Of a stretch of DNA of 64,000 nucleotides, positions 23,901 to 38,900 are shown one piece after another. The notes below the pieces were generated by a model that worked only from the letters and a program-made list of their open reading frames with translations, did not search any database and was not told the DNA's origin. The DNA is taken from assembly GCA_963693305.1 (NCBI GenBank), contig OY855913.1, forward strand, positions 13,697,701-13,761,700, in the 5' to 3' direction. The translations under genes were made by a program, and so were the position numbers. Source of the stretch: Meandrina meandrites (taxonomy: Eukaryota; Cnidaria; Anthozoa; Scleractinia; Meandrinidae). Within the stretch, counting starts at the first letter, position 1. The number at the start of each line of letters is the position of its first letter.

Positions 23901-26900
23901 GCCATATAGGCAGAGAGATTTGGGTCTCGACTATTGCTTCGTCTAAACATGAACTCTTGGGCTGCAAGAAATGTTAAATCATACAAAATATTAATAACTC
24001 AGTTATTGATTTTGAATCTAACATATAAAGTAATCCAACTCATCTGAAAATCCTTTTAAAATGAGGAAGTTGATTTTTGCCTCATGGATGATGCAGTCAT
24101 TCCGTGAGGTTTAGGAGGAACCTCAAAGGAATTCTGTCACTCCATCCATCCATCCATTTTATCCTGTCACACAAATGATTTACACATTAAACCAGAATTA
24201 AACACAATTTTATCTCCGCCATTTTAATTCCTTTTGTTGGTTCACAAAAGTTTTAATATTAATAATGACAATAAAAATAACTTAATTTTATAGTGCTATT
24301 TCCACAGGCTTACCATCCTATGTTTGTGAGGTCACAGCATGCCCCATATAAATGTTGTGGTTTAAATTTTTCCTTGGTTTAAAATTTTTCAAACCAGTTT
24401 GATTTTTATTTCCCTTTGTTCCAGATTATGATAATCAAGATGAGACAATGAAAAATAAAAATCAAACTGGTTTAAGAAATTTTAAACCAGAGAAAAATTT
24501 AAACCACAACATAAATATTCAAATTTTCTCACTACTCAGTATTGTAAATATTTAAGCTTCCTAAAATCGGCTTTTACTGCTGTCCATTTGCAATAAAATG
24601 AATTAGAAAAGTTTTCACAATGCTTAAGTTTGTTTTTATGCAGTTGTTTTATGATTTAAAGCATGCAAGAGCAGTTCAATCTAGGAGTTTAAACATTTTG
24701 ACTCAAGTATACAATACTAATATTATTTTACAGAAGGCATGCAACTTCCACATTCAAGAATCGTGTTTCGCGTCTGGAATGTAGCCGAATAAATATATTT
24801 CCCCTACTTGCTTTAGTAAGAGCTCCTGGTCCTAACAAGAACAGTCTTTGAACTATAATCTGGCATAATTTGAGTCCGATCAGTTTGCAAATAGGAAATT
24901 AATTTATACGCACTGAATATAAACAATCTGTGTTTCATCTAATTTCTCAAAGTCAGCACGCACTAGTGACATATTATAACATGTTTGTTCCACTTAAGAA
25001 GAGGGAACATCTGGTTTTGTTAACATCTACTAGTGCACATCTTGACACAAACTACTGCTATTGTGCTACACAGTTTTACCTCCTACAAAACTTCACTTAC
25101 TTCATTAACTGCTAATTGCATGTGAAAGACAAGAATACTTTGTACAAGCAAAACAGTAACACAAAATTGTTATCCTTACCAGTTGTTGGTGACACAGCCA
25201 TATCATAGTCTTCTACTGAATGTCCATACACATCATCAGACATATCTTAAATTTTAAACAAAAAATAACACATTAAGGTGATTCCACTGAATTGCATTGC
25301 GCATCCTTGCCGTTCATGGGTTTTAGCGTTATTCAGCACGCGCATGATCGTGTGCGCACACTAAACATTACGGCATTTCCTTTTGGTTAGGCTTGGAAGG
25401 GAAATAAACGCTCATTTTCATTTAAACAAGCAGGGTGACTCCCATTTTTTAATGCATTAATTTAAATGACATATGGTTGACTTCAATATATCATGATTTA
25501 AAGAAAAGTTTAATACTCTACTTAGAGATATTTTTATTTGATTCCTCAGTATTGCATTGTGCATCCCTTCCGCGCAAATTTTTACATGTGATTAGCGTGC
25601 ACACATGAAAAAAATGGCTGCTTTTTTCTATACGGCTTGGCTCGCGAGAGGATACATCGTCGTTTTCTTCGTAAACATAGCATGGTAACCTATATTTTTT
25701 ATTGCAGAATTTTGATGTGCAAATTGTCCTCATTGAGCTGGATCAGTTCACAGTTCGGCTTTTTTACAGTGCCTGTGCTTTTGTTTTAATTTTAGGTATG
25801 TGGTGGCTGGTATACTGTGAAGGGGAAGGGATGTTCTGCCTACTGTGCCGTGTACATAACACCAAGAACAAGTACAACAAGCAGAACACATTCAACTTAG
25901 CACCATCCACCAACTTCAAGCGCAGTGCTATTGGTGACCATGCAAGAGCCAGTGGGCACTTGTCGACACTCATCTGTGAGTTGGAGAGAAGAAGTTCATC
26001 CTTGGCTCAGCAGCATAAAGTGGCTCACGAAGTCACTGCAAGATAACATACAATGCCTTCCTAAGCTCTTACTGGCTGGGGAAAGAAGAAATAGCCAACA
26101 AGAAACTTCTCTCCCTGATTGAGTTGGAAAAGCACATTGGTGTCGTGGAAATGGCAGAGTTTAGAAATAGAAGTGAACAAAGTCAGCGAGAGATGCGCCT
26201 CCTCCTTGGTCAGCTTATCAAGGAGCAGCTAATTCAAAGGGTCAAGGATGCTAAGTGGTTTAGCATCTTAGTTGACGAGGTGACAGATTGTGCCACCATA
26301 GAGCAGCTGTTGATCTATGTTGGTTACGTAGATGATGAAGGGAAACCACACTTTGACTTTCTTGAGGTGAAAGATGTTCTTGAGACATCAGAGTCGGCAG
26401 ATTCTGAGACTATCACAAGGATCATTACTGAAGAGCTGAAAGCTTGTGGTCTAAACCTTGCCTTAGTTTGTGGTTTTGGCTCTGACGGTGCTAGTGTTAT
26501 GACTGGCAAGCATAACGGCGTTGGTGCCAGGCTTCAGAAAGTGTGTAGCATCATGGTGCGAAGTCACTGCATTAGCCACAGGCTTGCCTTGGCATGCAGT
26601 GATGCTAATGACACTGTAAAGTACATCCAAACCATTGAAGTTACCCTTCGTCAGTTGTGGAAGTGGCTGGAATATCCAAAACGCTGTTCAGCATTTGTAA
26701 AGGTCTGTGTTACACTTCAGAAAATAAAGCTGGCTAATGATGACCCTGCAAAGCAGAAAAAGCTGTCCAAGTCTCTAGCAGTAAAGATACAGAAAGCGTG
26801 CAGGACACGTTGGCTTTCAACAGGCCAAAGTGTTTCAAGCATCTGCCGTAATCTTGTTGCCCTGATGCAGACACTGAGGCAGTTCAAAGATGATGATGCT

Positions 26901-29900
26901 ACAGCACAAGGTCTCCTCCAGAGAATGAACAACACCAAGTTTGTTGGAGCCATGCTTCTGATGAATGCAGTTCTTCCTCACCTCAATACTCTCAGCAAAC
27001 TATTTCAGAAAGACGACACTTGCTACACTTCCATCAGACCCGTGCTTGAGAGCACCAAATCCAGAATTGCTGAAATCCGTACCTCCCTAGACCTTGTCTC
27101 AGAGCTACAAACAGCCACTCAGGCAGGCGGAGACTATGCTTCTCTGGATCTGGAGCTGAAAGAGGATGGTCAGGTCGAAACATTCCTGAAAAAACTGGTA
27201 GTTAACTACACAACTGCCCTCGAGAGGAACCTGGATAGAAGATTTAATTTCAAGAAGCAGCACCTGTTCTTGAGGCCTTCTCAATCTTTGATCCAACCTG
27301 CCTACCACATCCAGGAGATCCATCCTTTAAGGTGTATGGTGTGGATGAAGTAAAAGTGCTGTGCAAGCAGTTCCAGTTTAACGTGGATCACACTCTTGCT
27401 CAGTGGTACAACTTCAAGTACCTATTGTCATCATGGAAGGTACCCACCACAGTTCTCAAGGGAAAAGATGACCTGTCTCCAACTGAGTTCATTCTGAGGA
27501 AACTTGTGAAAGAGCAGGTGGCTCACAGAATCAACTTTCCCCACATTGTGGATGTTGCCCAGATTTGTCTCACTCAGCCCATGTCTAATGCAGTTGTGGA
27601 ACGAGGTGCAAGTGCAGTGAAGAGGGTGAAAACAAGGTTGAGAAGTCGCCTCAAGAACGACATGATGGCCACTCTCCTGCACATTTCACTCAATGGTCCT
27701 TCTCACCAATCTGAGGAATGCAAGGTGATGCTAACAGAAGCAACCAAAGTCTGGAGAAAAACACATTTCAGAAATCTCCCATCACTGAAAAAGCTCCCAA
27801 TGGTTGGGGGATCAGACCATGAAGGCAGTCTATACCATCCAGCGACAATGATTGACATTGGTATCCAAGTAGAATCTGAAGATGACCTTCAGGCCTCTGG
27901 AGCTCAGGACAACAGTGAAGTATCTGTAGAAACTGAACTTGATCGTCATGTCCAGGTTGAAGCCCAGTCAGTTGTTAGCAGTGCTGATTTATGTCATGAT
28001 GCACTGGACGCCATGGATATGGGAGATGTGGAATCTGGTGTTGACTCTGACTTTGAGTTTGATATGGAGGATGATTAGTAACCCAATTACTTAATTCTGC
28101 ATTCTCAACTGATGTTCATCAACATATTGAGCTGAAATATTGGTTTTTTATCATTGCAAGAAAACAAACCCGTAAAGGGTGTGATCTTACAAGTAATATT
28201 AATTCTGTAATTATATAACTGTATGAAGACAAAAGTTGGCCAAAAATGACCCTTTTTTCCTGTCTCGATCAGTTGCCACAAAATGTATCGGACTTCAGCC
28301 CCAGCCATGTAATTTTTTAAATTTTAATATTTTTTTAATTGTTTTAGTGATTTAAAGAATGCTAAAATGATAAACTTATGAACTATCAAGCGATAATTAT
28401 TATTGTACATTATAGTTGTACTGTAGAACTATTGTATGACAAATAAATACAACTATAATTATGCCACTGTATTGTTATATATTCCCAACTTTGCACAAAA
28501 ACAGGTAAAAAGCTGACCAAAAATGGCACTTATTTCCTGACTCAGTTGCCCCCAAAATGCGTCAGATTGCATCTCCGGCAATGCAATTTTTAAAAATTTT
28601 ACGGGGGGGCATGCCCCCAGACCCCCCTAGTGGCTCCTGCCCTTCGGGCACTCGCCTGGAGTCCACGGCTACTTTGTATTTTGGGCTGATTACTTCAAAA
28701 CCGCTGGAGAACACTGTGTTGTTTGGATTTGTTTGAATTTTTGTAGTCAGTCAGTCAGTCAGTGGAGTATGTTTGTATCTCACACCAATCAGGTTTGAGG
28801 TACTATCAGAACCAATGAAATTGCAGTTTATAAAGGGGAAGTAATCTGACATAGTTGTAAGCGAGCGATTTCATTCGAAGATTTTAGATTTGTAGGAGGC
28901 GGAATCGGTGGGTTGTGAATTGACCCCGGATTTGAAACGCTCGCCTGCTTACAACGCACACACCACCAGCAAAAGACCAAACATTAAATTGTTATTCAAG
29001 CGTTCGTTTTGGACGGGCTAGTTTCGCTGACTGTAGTAGAAATTGCATAAAGCATTTGCACAAAGCAGATTTGAAGAATAATGTTCTCATTGTGATGTTA
29101 ATACTGTGTTTACAAAGAGTCATAAAAATGGCAAGGAATCTTCTTCAGAGTGTGTTGTGGCCTCTTGTTTTAAGAGTTTGTGACAAGGAAACTTCCTATA
29201 TTTAACATTGCTTGAGACTCAGTGTCGCCAATTGAAAACCGCAATTAATTTAATTAGTCTCTTTAGAGTCTTGCTCAATTCACTGACTCTCGGGCAAGTA
29301 GTGTTTATGTTTATACCTTAAACACACCACGTTTAGACATTTAATTAACCGGTATTTTTTTTTTTATTATTATTAATTATCTATTTTTTACAGCACGCAT
29401 ACTTACATTATTAATTACAAAAACTACATATAAAACTACGACAATACAGCTACTTACGCTAATTACAACTTGCTCTAATTACAATGCTTGAATAAACAAC
29501 AGTATTATTTAAACCGCTTACGTTACACTACTTTTTAATCACGGACAATTACTACAAACTTTTACTACGATTACTAGAACTAGTGGAAACTGCAAAAAAA
29601 AAAAAGAACAAAAAACAAAAAAAAACAAAAACAAAATGACAAAAAAGCGACAATTTACAGTATATATAGCTATATTTACAGTTTAACTTGCACCTTTGCT
29701 CTGCTAGTTTCTATTTCTATTTTGTTTTTAAGGATAGCCAAGAAAGCGTCAAAGAAATAATCTTCCTCATTTTTTGAAGCGGTGTAAATATAATATTTTG
29801 CAATTATTGTACAGAGGTTTAAACCGAGACACAGAGGCACGGTGTCTGTGATGCCGTAAAGTATTTGTGCTTCAGAGAGCGTGATTACAGTATTGTTTTT

Positions 29901-32900
29901 TCTGTACCACCAATCAGTAAACTCTGTCCAAAACAGCTGGACGTTGGGGCAAGTTACGAAGAGATGTGTAATTGTTTGCTTTTCAGCACATAAATGACAG
30001 CGGTCGTGCTCTTTAATACCGAATTTATGTAATGCAGCATTGGTGGGTAAAACATGGTGTACAATCTTGAACTGAAACATCGACAGTTGAATATCTTTAG
30101 TGGCCTTGAAAGGCATCATGTACGTTTGATAAATTTGCTGGTCGTTTAAATTAGCTCTTTTCAGTCTTTTTTCGGCGGTGGCAGAAACGAACTTCTTTTC
30201 AACAAGGTAGTTAGTAGCAAGTTTGCAAGAGAGCTTTTCAAGGGGAATTCTATCCATGTTTGTAGGTTCCTTCGAATGCGGCTGTAATTTGCCTTTCAAA
30301 GTTTTAATCCAGTTAGATGGAATTGCTTGGCATAAACCGTAATAGGTTAGAAAGTTAGTTTTAAGGGCAAAGTGAGAGCAGAAATCTCGGTAAGGTGTAA
30401 ATGTGTCACCGTTGAAGATATCTCTAATTTTTTCTACACCCGCTTCATGCCATTCTTTGTAGTACACTGAGTACTTACCAATCCTGATGAATCTATTGTT
30501 CCAAAGAATTTCATCAAGTATTTCCTCTTCTGAGGACGGAGTAAACAAATTGATTGACTGCCAAGCCAACAAGGCTTTCTCGTAAAGTTTGAGAGGAATT
30601 CTTACATTGAGATTTTTGAGATCAAAATTGCACTTAAGGAGAAATTTGCCACCACATTTTTCTAACATGGTAACAGGGATATGCGTCCAGCTCGCGGAAG
30701 GGTAACCGTTATCAAGTCTTCGGATCCAGGTCGCTTTGAGAGCGTTGTTTATTGCATCAAAATCAGGCATTCCAAGACCTCCTTTTGCTCTCGGTCCAAT
30801 CATTGTGGTTTGCTTTATCTTTGGGTTTTTCTTGCGCCATACGAATTGGGATATAACTTTATTAACATTTTGAATGAAATTAGATGTAACAGGGAGGACA
30901 GCGGTGTTATAAATAAGTTTGGACAGGGCTAGTGCTTTTAGGATGACAATACGGCCATGTAGAGTTAAGTTCCTAGGGTACCACAGGTTAAGTAGGGAAG
31001 TCATTGAAGACAATTTCTGTTCGAAGTTCTTTTGAAAGGCAGCCTCTTCATCATAGGAGAATTGTATACCGAGCGCAAGTATGGGATCTTTTGGCCATGT
31101 TATGTCTAGAGGTTCCTCTGAGTTGTTTTTGTTTGCGCCCAGCCACATGCACTCTGTTTTACTTTTGTTTACTTCGAGACCTGAGCAGTTTTGAAAGGCA
31201 TTGAGCAGTTGGAATAAATTTTGGGCAGATATACTATCGGAAACAAAAACAGTGGTATCGTCTGCGTATTGTGAAATTTTGAATTCTCTTCCGTAAATAT
31301 TGATTCCTTGAATACCTGCATTAGACCTTATTGCGTTAGCAAGAATTTCGGCGCAGAGCACAAACAGGGAGCCAGAAAGTGGGCACCCTTGGTGAACACC
31401 TCTTTGTAGATTAAAGAAAGCGGAGGCGTAACCGTTATTTGTTACACAGCTTGAACAGTTAGCATAAAAGGTTCGAATCCACTGTTGTAACTGAGGGCCG
31501 AAATTTAAAGCCTCCAAGGTCTTAAAAAGGAAGTTCCAGTCAACGGTGTCGAAGGCTTTTTTAAAGTCAATAAAAATCGCCATGCCGGGAATGTTTTCCA
31601 GCTCAGTTATCTTCATGATGTCATTGATGAGTCTAATATTCTGTCCTATGTAGCGGCCCTTGACATAGCCAGTTTGGTCTTCATTTATTAATTTGGGAAG
31701 GACTTTAGCGATTCTGTGAGCTATTGATTTTGTTGCTATTTTATAATCAACATTAAGTAACGTTAATGGTCTCCAATTTTCTAAATACAGCCGGTTCTTT
31801 CGTTTTTTTGGTATGACCTTTATTATACCTTGTCTTTGAGTGATGTTTAGTTTTCCTAATTTATGGGCGTAATTAAAACTTTCTACCATTTCTTCGCCGA
31901 GTAGATCCCAGAAGTGCAAATAAAACTCAACCGAGAGGCCATCACTGCCTGGGCATTTGTTTTTAGCACACTGTTTGAGGACATTGAAACACTCGCTTTT
32001 AGATAAAAGCTGTTCAAGCTCATGCAGGTCGTGCTCTTCTAACTTAACCAGGTTAGGGTCTTGTAGGAAGGCATTATGTGTGTCACTATTGCAGGGGGCC
32101 TTTGCATACAAATTTTCATAAAATGCTCTTTGCATTTCTAAAATCTCATTTTCACAGGTAGTTTCCCTTTCTTCGTCCATTTTAAGCCTAGTTATATGTG
32201 TTTTTGTGAACCTCCTTTTTTGGAGACTTAAAAAGTATTTGGTGTTTTTCTCCCCTTGTTCATGCCAACGTATTCTGCTTCTAATCATACCGGTATGGGT
32301 ATTGACTTTAAAATGGTTTTGCTTTTAAAATTAACTACGATCGATAGAGGCAACAGGCTAGAATAAGAGCACGTCATTCTGTGACAGTTTGATAACTAAA
32401 ATTAAATGAAAATTTACATTTACGACAAGAAACAAATACTCAAGGTGTACTACGCTCTAAAAGCTTTCCTAAAAATATAGTAAATGTTTTTGATTTGATT
32501 CAGTTATTACTTCTTTTATTACTTTTCGATTACTCAATTGAGACATGGTGTTTTCAAGAGAAACAAAAGTATCATGTTACAAAAGTGAGATAAACAAGTG
32601 TCATGTTACATGCGTTTTATAAAAAAACAAAGGTATCCTTTTACAGTGTTTGACAAAAACACAAAAGTATCCTGTGACAAAAGAAAAGTATCGCGTTACA
32701 GTTGTAAAAAAGCTAGCAACAAAATAAGCGCTAACAGAATAAGCCATTTCGTGACATTTTGACAATTAAATTAGTTCTTGTTTTTTAAATGATAAAAATT
32801 TACTATTGAACGAAACAGTTTTGAAGTCACAAATTGCACGTAAAACTTGTTTTGTCTGCAAGCATTTTTTTTTTCCAAAAAATGACTCTTAGGCGTAGTA

Positions 32901-35900
32901 AGGGGCTAGGCAGTTAGTGATGCACCATGCACAAATAGCTCAATCCATGAAATAAACCATCCCAACAGGACTAACACCCAGTCTTAACCCAAGCCACCCA
33001 ATCAATTGAAAAAATAACTCCTGCACGCTTAGCGTGCCTATGTTTCTATAAGATATAATTATATAGCATTGTTCCTTATGCTGAGGACTTTCTACCTATC
33101 GAGTTGTTTCTTAAGGTTACACAATACCTTCAAGGGTGTCCTTTGGAAAAAAAATCATACACACTTTGTTTTAAAGTAAACTACCACAAACTATATACAT
33201 GTATCAATAGAAAGGTAAAGAACTGTAGAATTTGAAAAAAATATTGGCTGTTTGGCAGAGCCATTCTTGAGAAGAAAGAAGCTGGTAAACAGAAAACGAC
33301 AGTGTCATTCCGCCAAATTAATCGGGTATGAAACACAACCACTACTGTAAAAGCACTGCACAATGTTTATCAGCAAGCATCAATCTCTCAATGGGTGTCA
33401 GGCTCTTTTTTAATTCTTATTGGTTATCTATTTATCAAGCCGTAAAGTTACAGTATCGAAAATTTTGCAATCCTGTTGCATTTGCGGCCGTCACAAGAAA
33501 AATATCCAAAATAGAGGAAATCCCTGACACCTTTTTGTTCCTCCATGCTTAGCGAATGTTCTGGCCAAATTTCGTTAGAATCCATCAACTCTAGATAACC
33601 TTTGTACGGTGTGATCGTCCAGGTGAGAGTAGTTCTGAGAAGAACTGTTGTTGGTGACTGACGTTTCGAAAACCTGGGCAGAAGTCATCTTCAGAGTCAA
33701 GTGAAAAAGTGGTAGTCAGTCGATGATGTTATAAGTCTCGTCCATTGAAACTGATCGGTCAGTTTAGCCGTGATGTTATTGACTGTAAGACTCGTGTGCA
33801 AGAGTTCGTCAACAGTAATTGGTCAGTTTGGATCCGTCTATTGTTAGTCAAATTAAGTCGTTCTGTTTGTGGTCTGTTCGTCGGTTTTGTTTATGTCGTT
33901 AATAAGTCATTTGTAAGGTGCCAGTACATGTAGCTGTTGACATCTGTTGATAGGCATTTGTTCTGAGTTTGTGTACAAGCTTCCTAGAGTCAGTCGTTGA
34001 AAATAGTTCATACTGTAGGTTAAACATTCAGCAGAGTCCCAGACGAGTTTGTGATTCATAAATCGGTGGTGTTCAGAAATGTGATTGTTGACATCACCAT
34101 TTCTAATTGCTCGTTTGTGTTCAGTCAGTCTTGTGTTGAGGTTTCTACCAGTACAGTCTCTCCAATGTAGGAGGTTTGGCAGTTGGAGCATTTGATCCTA
34201 TAAACCGCTCTGTCTGCTGTTAGATTCATCCCTGTCTTTAACGTTGGTCAGTAAATGTCATAATGTAGCTGTAGGCTTGTGAGCTACACACATATTGTAG
34301 GGTTGTAGAGTCCGTGTGATAATCTCAGAAGTGCCCTTGATGTAGGGTATAGTCGCTGTAGTAACAGCTATAGGATTCCTGCTGGTTTCTGCAGTTTGGT
34401 GAGTGTTTCGTCTAACAAAGTCGCTGTTGTAGTTGTTCTTGTAGAAAACACGGTCAAGATATTTGTTTTTGCCAGATAAACTGTCCGTTGTGCTACAAAC
34501 TAGTTGCGCTCATCTCGTCAAAGTCTTGATAGTCGCTAAGCTTTGTGGGAAGTCAGGTTGTAGGATGATTCGTCCAGTAATGTCAGTATGTGTCAGTTTT
34601 CGGTATACTGTGGTACGTAGTTCGTATCTCCCACAAAACTAATCTTCTGCACATGCGTTCAAGGCAAACTTTTTTGTTCTGCAAAGAATATAGTACCACA
34701 AGGATGGAACATGGCGCACTGAAACAAATATAAACCTCACAAGAGGTAATACAGATTCTATGTTTTACGTAGTGCACAGAAGTGCCTCACCTTCTCCCCC
34801 CACCACCAAAAGAATAATTGATATTAATTAATTTATTTATTGACTATTAAAGTTTAAGACATAGCTCCATAGGCCCTTATCACGAACGACAGCCCCCTAA
34901 CCATTCTAATAGTGCATTCTGCACTAAAAACAGAATTCAACACTTCTATTTACCGTTTAAATGGATACTAACCGGATAAGAAACGCTTTTCAACTGTTTA
35001 ACTGATATCCGTTAGTGTACATGTACGTTTTCCCAAATCAGGTCACAAATATGCGGGGGAAGAGTACAGAAAATAGCTAGCAACAGGTAGTTCGAAGGAT
35101 TTGTCACTGTAGGTCAAGTTTTTCTTGTTGCTTTCGACAAATTCTGCTTTTGTCTTCTTATTAGGTCCTGGTTTCGATTTTTCGATGTCTAAGGATTTTT
35201 TATCTCATTTCACAACCTCAATATGGCCAATAAAGAGAAATGAAGAGCAATAAAATGAAGATCGAGAATGAAAGAGAAGCAAAATCACATGTAAACAAAA
35301 CAATGCTTATGAGGTCCTTGTAATAAAAGCTATTGGATAAGGCCATTTCGCACAAAAACGCAGCCGGGGAATCAATGCGCTAGGAGGATTATGACACCTA
35401 ACTGTTTTATTAACTTTCATTAAAAAACCTTTTTTTCGAAATAACTCGCACATGTTTTAAGATTTTACTTTTATTTTTGGGAAAATGTTAGATTCAAATT
35501 TAACTTTTATTTTAGTTCAAAATTTTTTTTTCAACAAAAGTAGACCTCTGAAGGTATTGTCTAACCTTAAAGTGCTACTATGATGAATTTCGCAGGTTTT
35601 CTTTCGCAACCGTTTTTAAATATTAACAAGTACTCTACATGAGAAGAAAAATACCGTTTACTGTTTTCCAATATCTCTTTTCTTTCCAGAGATATTCAAG
35701 TTTTAAAAATATGCAAATTAGCAAAGTAGTGACGTCATACACTCAACCAAATTCTGATTAAATACTAAGAAAGTGATATCTCAGCCAATTTGTATTGAAA
35801 GTCTCTGATTCTTTGCAGTAACACTCTGCTAGTTGTGTTTCACAATATGAACTTGACAACTTGGTTACCATGGCAACATACTAGGTTCCAGATCCCCCCA

Positions 35901-38900
35901 ATGCTTAAGGCTTTTCTGGCCAATTCTGGCATTCTCAGTTAATATTTGTAAATAATGCTTTACATGCAAGATCTAGCAAGCATGTCAATGGATTTGGCAG
36001 ACGTCTTGCCTGGATTTAATTTTTCCGAACTGAAAAATTCTGAAATATTAAAAACAAATTGATGGGGACTGGAAAAGAGTGAGTTGCCATGGTAACATAA
36101 TTTTATGACAGCTGTAGGTGTGTCACCTTAGGAACTATTAGTCTGCCAAGTTTCATTGGTCTCTGCAGAAAAATGACCGAGACAACTTAATTTTTGTACT
36201 TGACAAAAAATTGGGTTGAGTAGATTATGTCATCAATTCCCTAATTTGCATATTTTACGATTTTTTTAAGCTTAAATATCTCTGGAACTAAAATAGATAT
36301 TTGAAAACGGTAAACGGCATTTTAAATCTTTCATTAAATACTCTTTGAAACGCCTGAAATTGCAAGGGGTGAAAATTTGATCGTAGTACCACTTTAAGTA
36401 TTACTTTTATAAACTTTGCTTCCAGCTACCATAAAATGTAATATGGACCAATTAAATAACGCGCCTGATTAGTACCAGAACATGCACAAGTCTGGCCTTA
36501 ATATCTCTCTTGCGAGCATAGAGACCTATCTTTTTTATTGTATTTTTCGAAACAGTGCTTCGTAGGGAACAATCGGCGAAAGTTTCAAAAACATCGATCA
36601 GCCATTTTTGTTTCCGAGAAATCACCTTAAAACAATAAAAACTCCAATTCCTTTAAATTTTGAGAGCTTATAATTGTCTAAGTACTTCCTCAACTTGATG
36701 AGCAATTTGTGCATTCCTTTTTAGGCATTGGTGGGATGTCTGTGTAACTGTTCTTTGCATACCAGGTATAGCCTATGTAAAGCTGCCCACTCCCCTCAAA
36801 AAAAAAATTGGGATTTTTAGTAATCCGCTATTGGCCAATCGATGACCAATCGATTGGCATCAATAGATGTTCCAAGTGAAATTGAGCCACAAGGCGACGA
36901 CAAACGAGTCGCGTAGCGATGAGTTTTCGCCACTTCGTGCGTCTCACTTTTCACCGCTTCGCAACTTACTTTCACTTGAGTTTAGAAGCATGAAGCTAAG
37001 AAACCCTCTGTGGAGAGAAATCACTTATTCATTGTAATTTCTTTCTGATGTATGTTGTTTGCTAATTTACTGTTCATCTTCTAGAACAGTGACACCCAGG
37101 CATGATAGGAGCTACCGTGTGGATCAAAAGGGCCCGGAAAGGGGAGATGGAGAGGCCAGGACAGGGAAAGGACATTCCAGAAACATTAGACATTTAATAT
37201 AAAAATGCGGTCTTTATAAATTGTAAAATTGTTGAATTCGGCATAGTAATCTCGTTCTTGTATTTTGGAAAGATCACTGAATCATAAAACTTCATACAAA
37301 AACTGCATTGTGATAATCAATAACAATCTATGACAATCGATAGCAATCAATGATAATCGATAACAATTGATAATAACCAATGCCAATTGATAAGGTCACA
37401 AAAATCTTTGTCATCGATTGGTCATCGATTATCAATATCAATCGATTGATTGATATCGATTGCCATCGATTGATATCGATTTCATCAATTGGTAACGCTG
37501 GGGGTTATGTACAGAAAAATTCCACATTCCTGTAAGGACACCAAAATGTACCCCCCGCTTGATTTTGTCAAGGGTATGTCTCAGCTGGGAAGCTGGTATG
37601 AACTTATAACACTATCTGACCTGGGATCAATTTTTTTGCTGGAAGTGTGTGCGTGAAATTAAGCATTACACAAGGGAAGAAGGGTTTTAGTCAGCCACCA
37701 AACATCATAAAAGGAGTGCAAATCAAGTAAGTCGATTTACAGTTTTATAGGCAAGGTAACCCAGCATGTTTACATGCAATACGTTTCACAAAATTTGCTA
37801 AAATTACAAATGGTTTATTGCATTTCATGTAAACAGAGTGGGTAGAATATTAACACTTGTTTGAATTTGTGTGGATATGTTGTGGTTTAATTTTATATTT
37901 GGTTTAAAATTCTTCAAACCAGTTTGATTTTTGTTTTTCATTGTCTTGTATTCATTATCATAATCTGAAACAATGGGAAATACAAATCAAACTGGTTTGA
38001 AAAATTTTAAACCAAAGATAAAATTGAACCACAACAGATATATTCTTATTTGCAGAAATTGTAGGCATTTTGACAAGGAAATTATCATATTGAATATTAA
38101 TTCAAGTGAAATAAATAATTATGTGTCGTGTACATGATAATTCTATTCTATACGCCGTTTCAAGGATGTGGTTAAGAGGGACATGCAGGCCATTGGTCTT
38201 CCAATCGATTCATGGGAGACTCTTGCCAGTGACAGGAGTGCGTGGAAAACAAATTGTGCCAAAGCCCTACAAGAGGGAGAAAAGCTTCTGCACATCACAG
38301 TGGATACCAGGAGAGAACGTCAGAAGGCCAGGGCCCTAGCTCCACCCACTAATTCCACCTATGTCTGTGGTTCTTGTCACCGCATCTGCCGATCAAGAAT
38401 TGGACTCCAAAGCCATCTCAGAAAATGTTTAAGGAAATGTACAATTACGAACTCGCGCTAAAATTATGGACGAGAATGTCCGATAATGCCAATACTATAC
38501 GAATTACAGTGTAAGAGAAATGAATGCTAATTAATCACCCATGCATTTATGACTTTGTACATTTCTGCTATATGAATGTCCCATGAAGCGTCAGGAGCAA
38601 CTTCACTTTGTTTTACATTTATTCTGATATCAATGAGAATTTGCTGTTCCGTTTATTATTTGAGGTTCTTTTTGACCCTTGACAAACAATCACTGCCACG
38701 ACTTGTGCGATGATGGATCATGTTTCTGACCGGTCAATTAATCATTTACAATTTAATACATCATTTGAATGGCTTCTTCTGTAACTGACATCCAATGAGA
38801 TTCCTCTTTCACTCATCCTCTTCACTCCATTTGAGGCATATCGAAAAGCATAGTATGCTGACGATTGTGCTTTTTTGCCACTGACTATCCATCTTAGATC

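Noticed and set aside
37310..37490. Possible CRISPR-like or satellite array of ATCGAT words
   Set aside because: Words are degenerate and unevenly spaced, with no unique spacers; it looks like short degenerate repeats in an animal genome.
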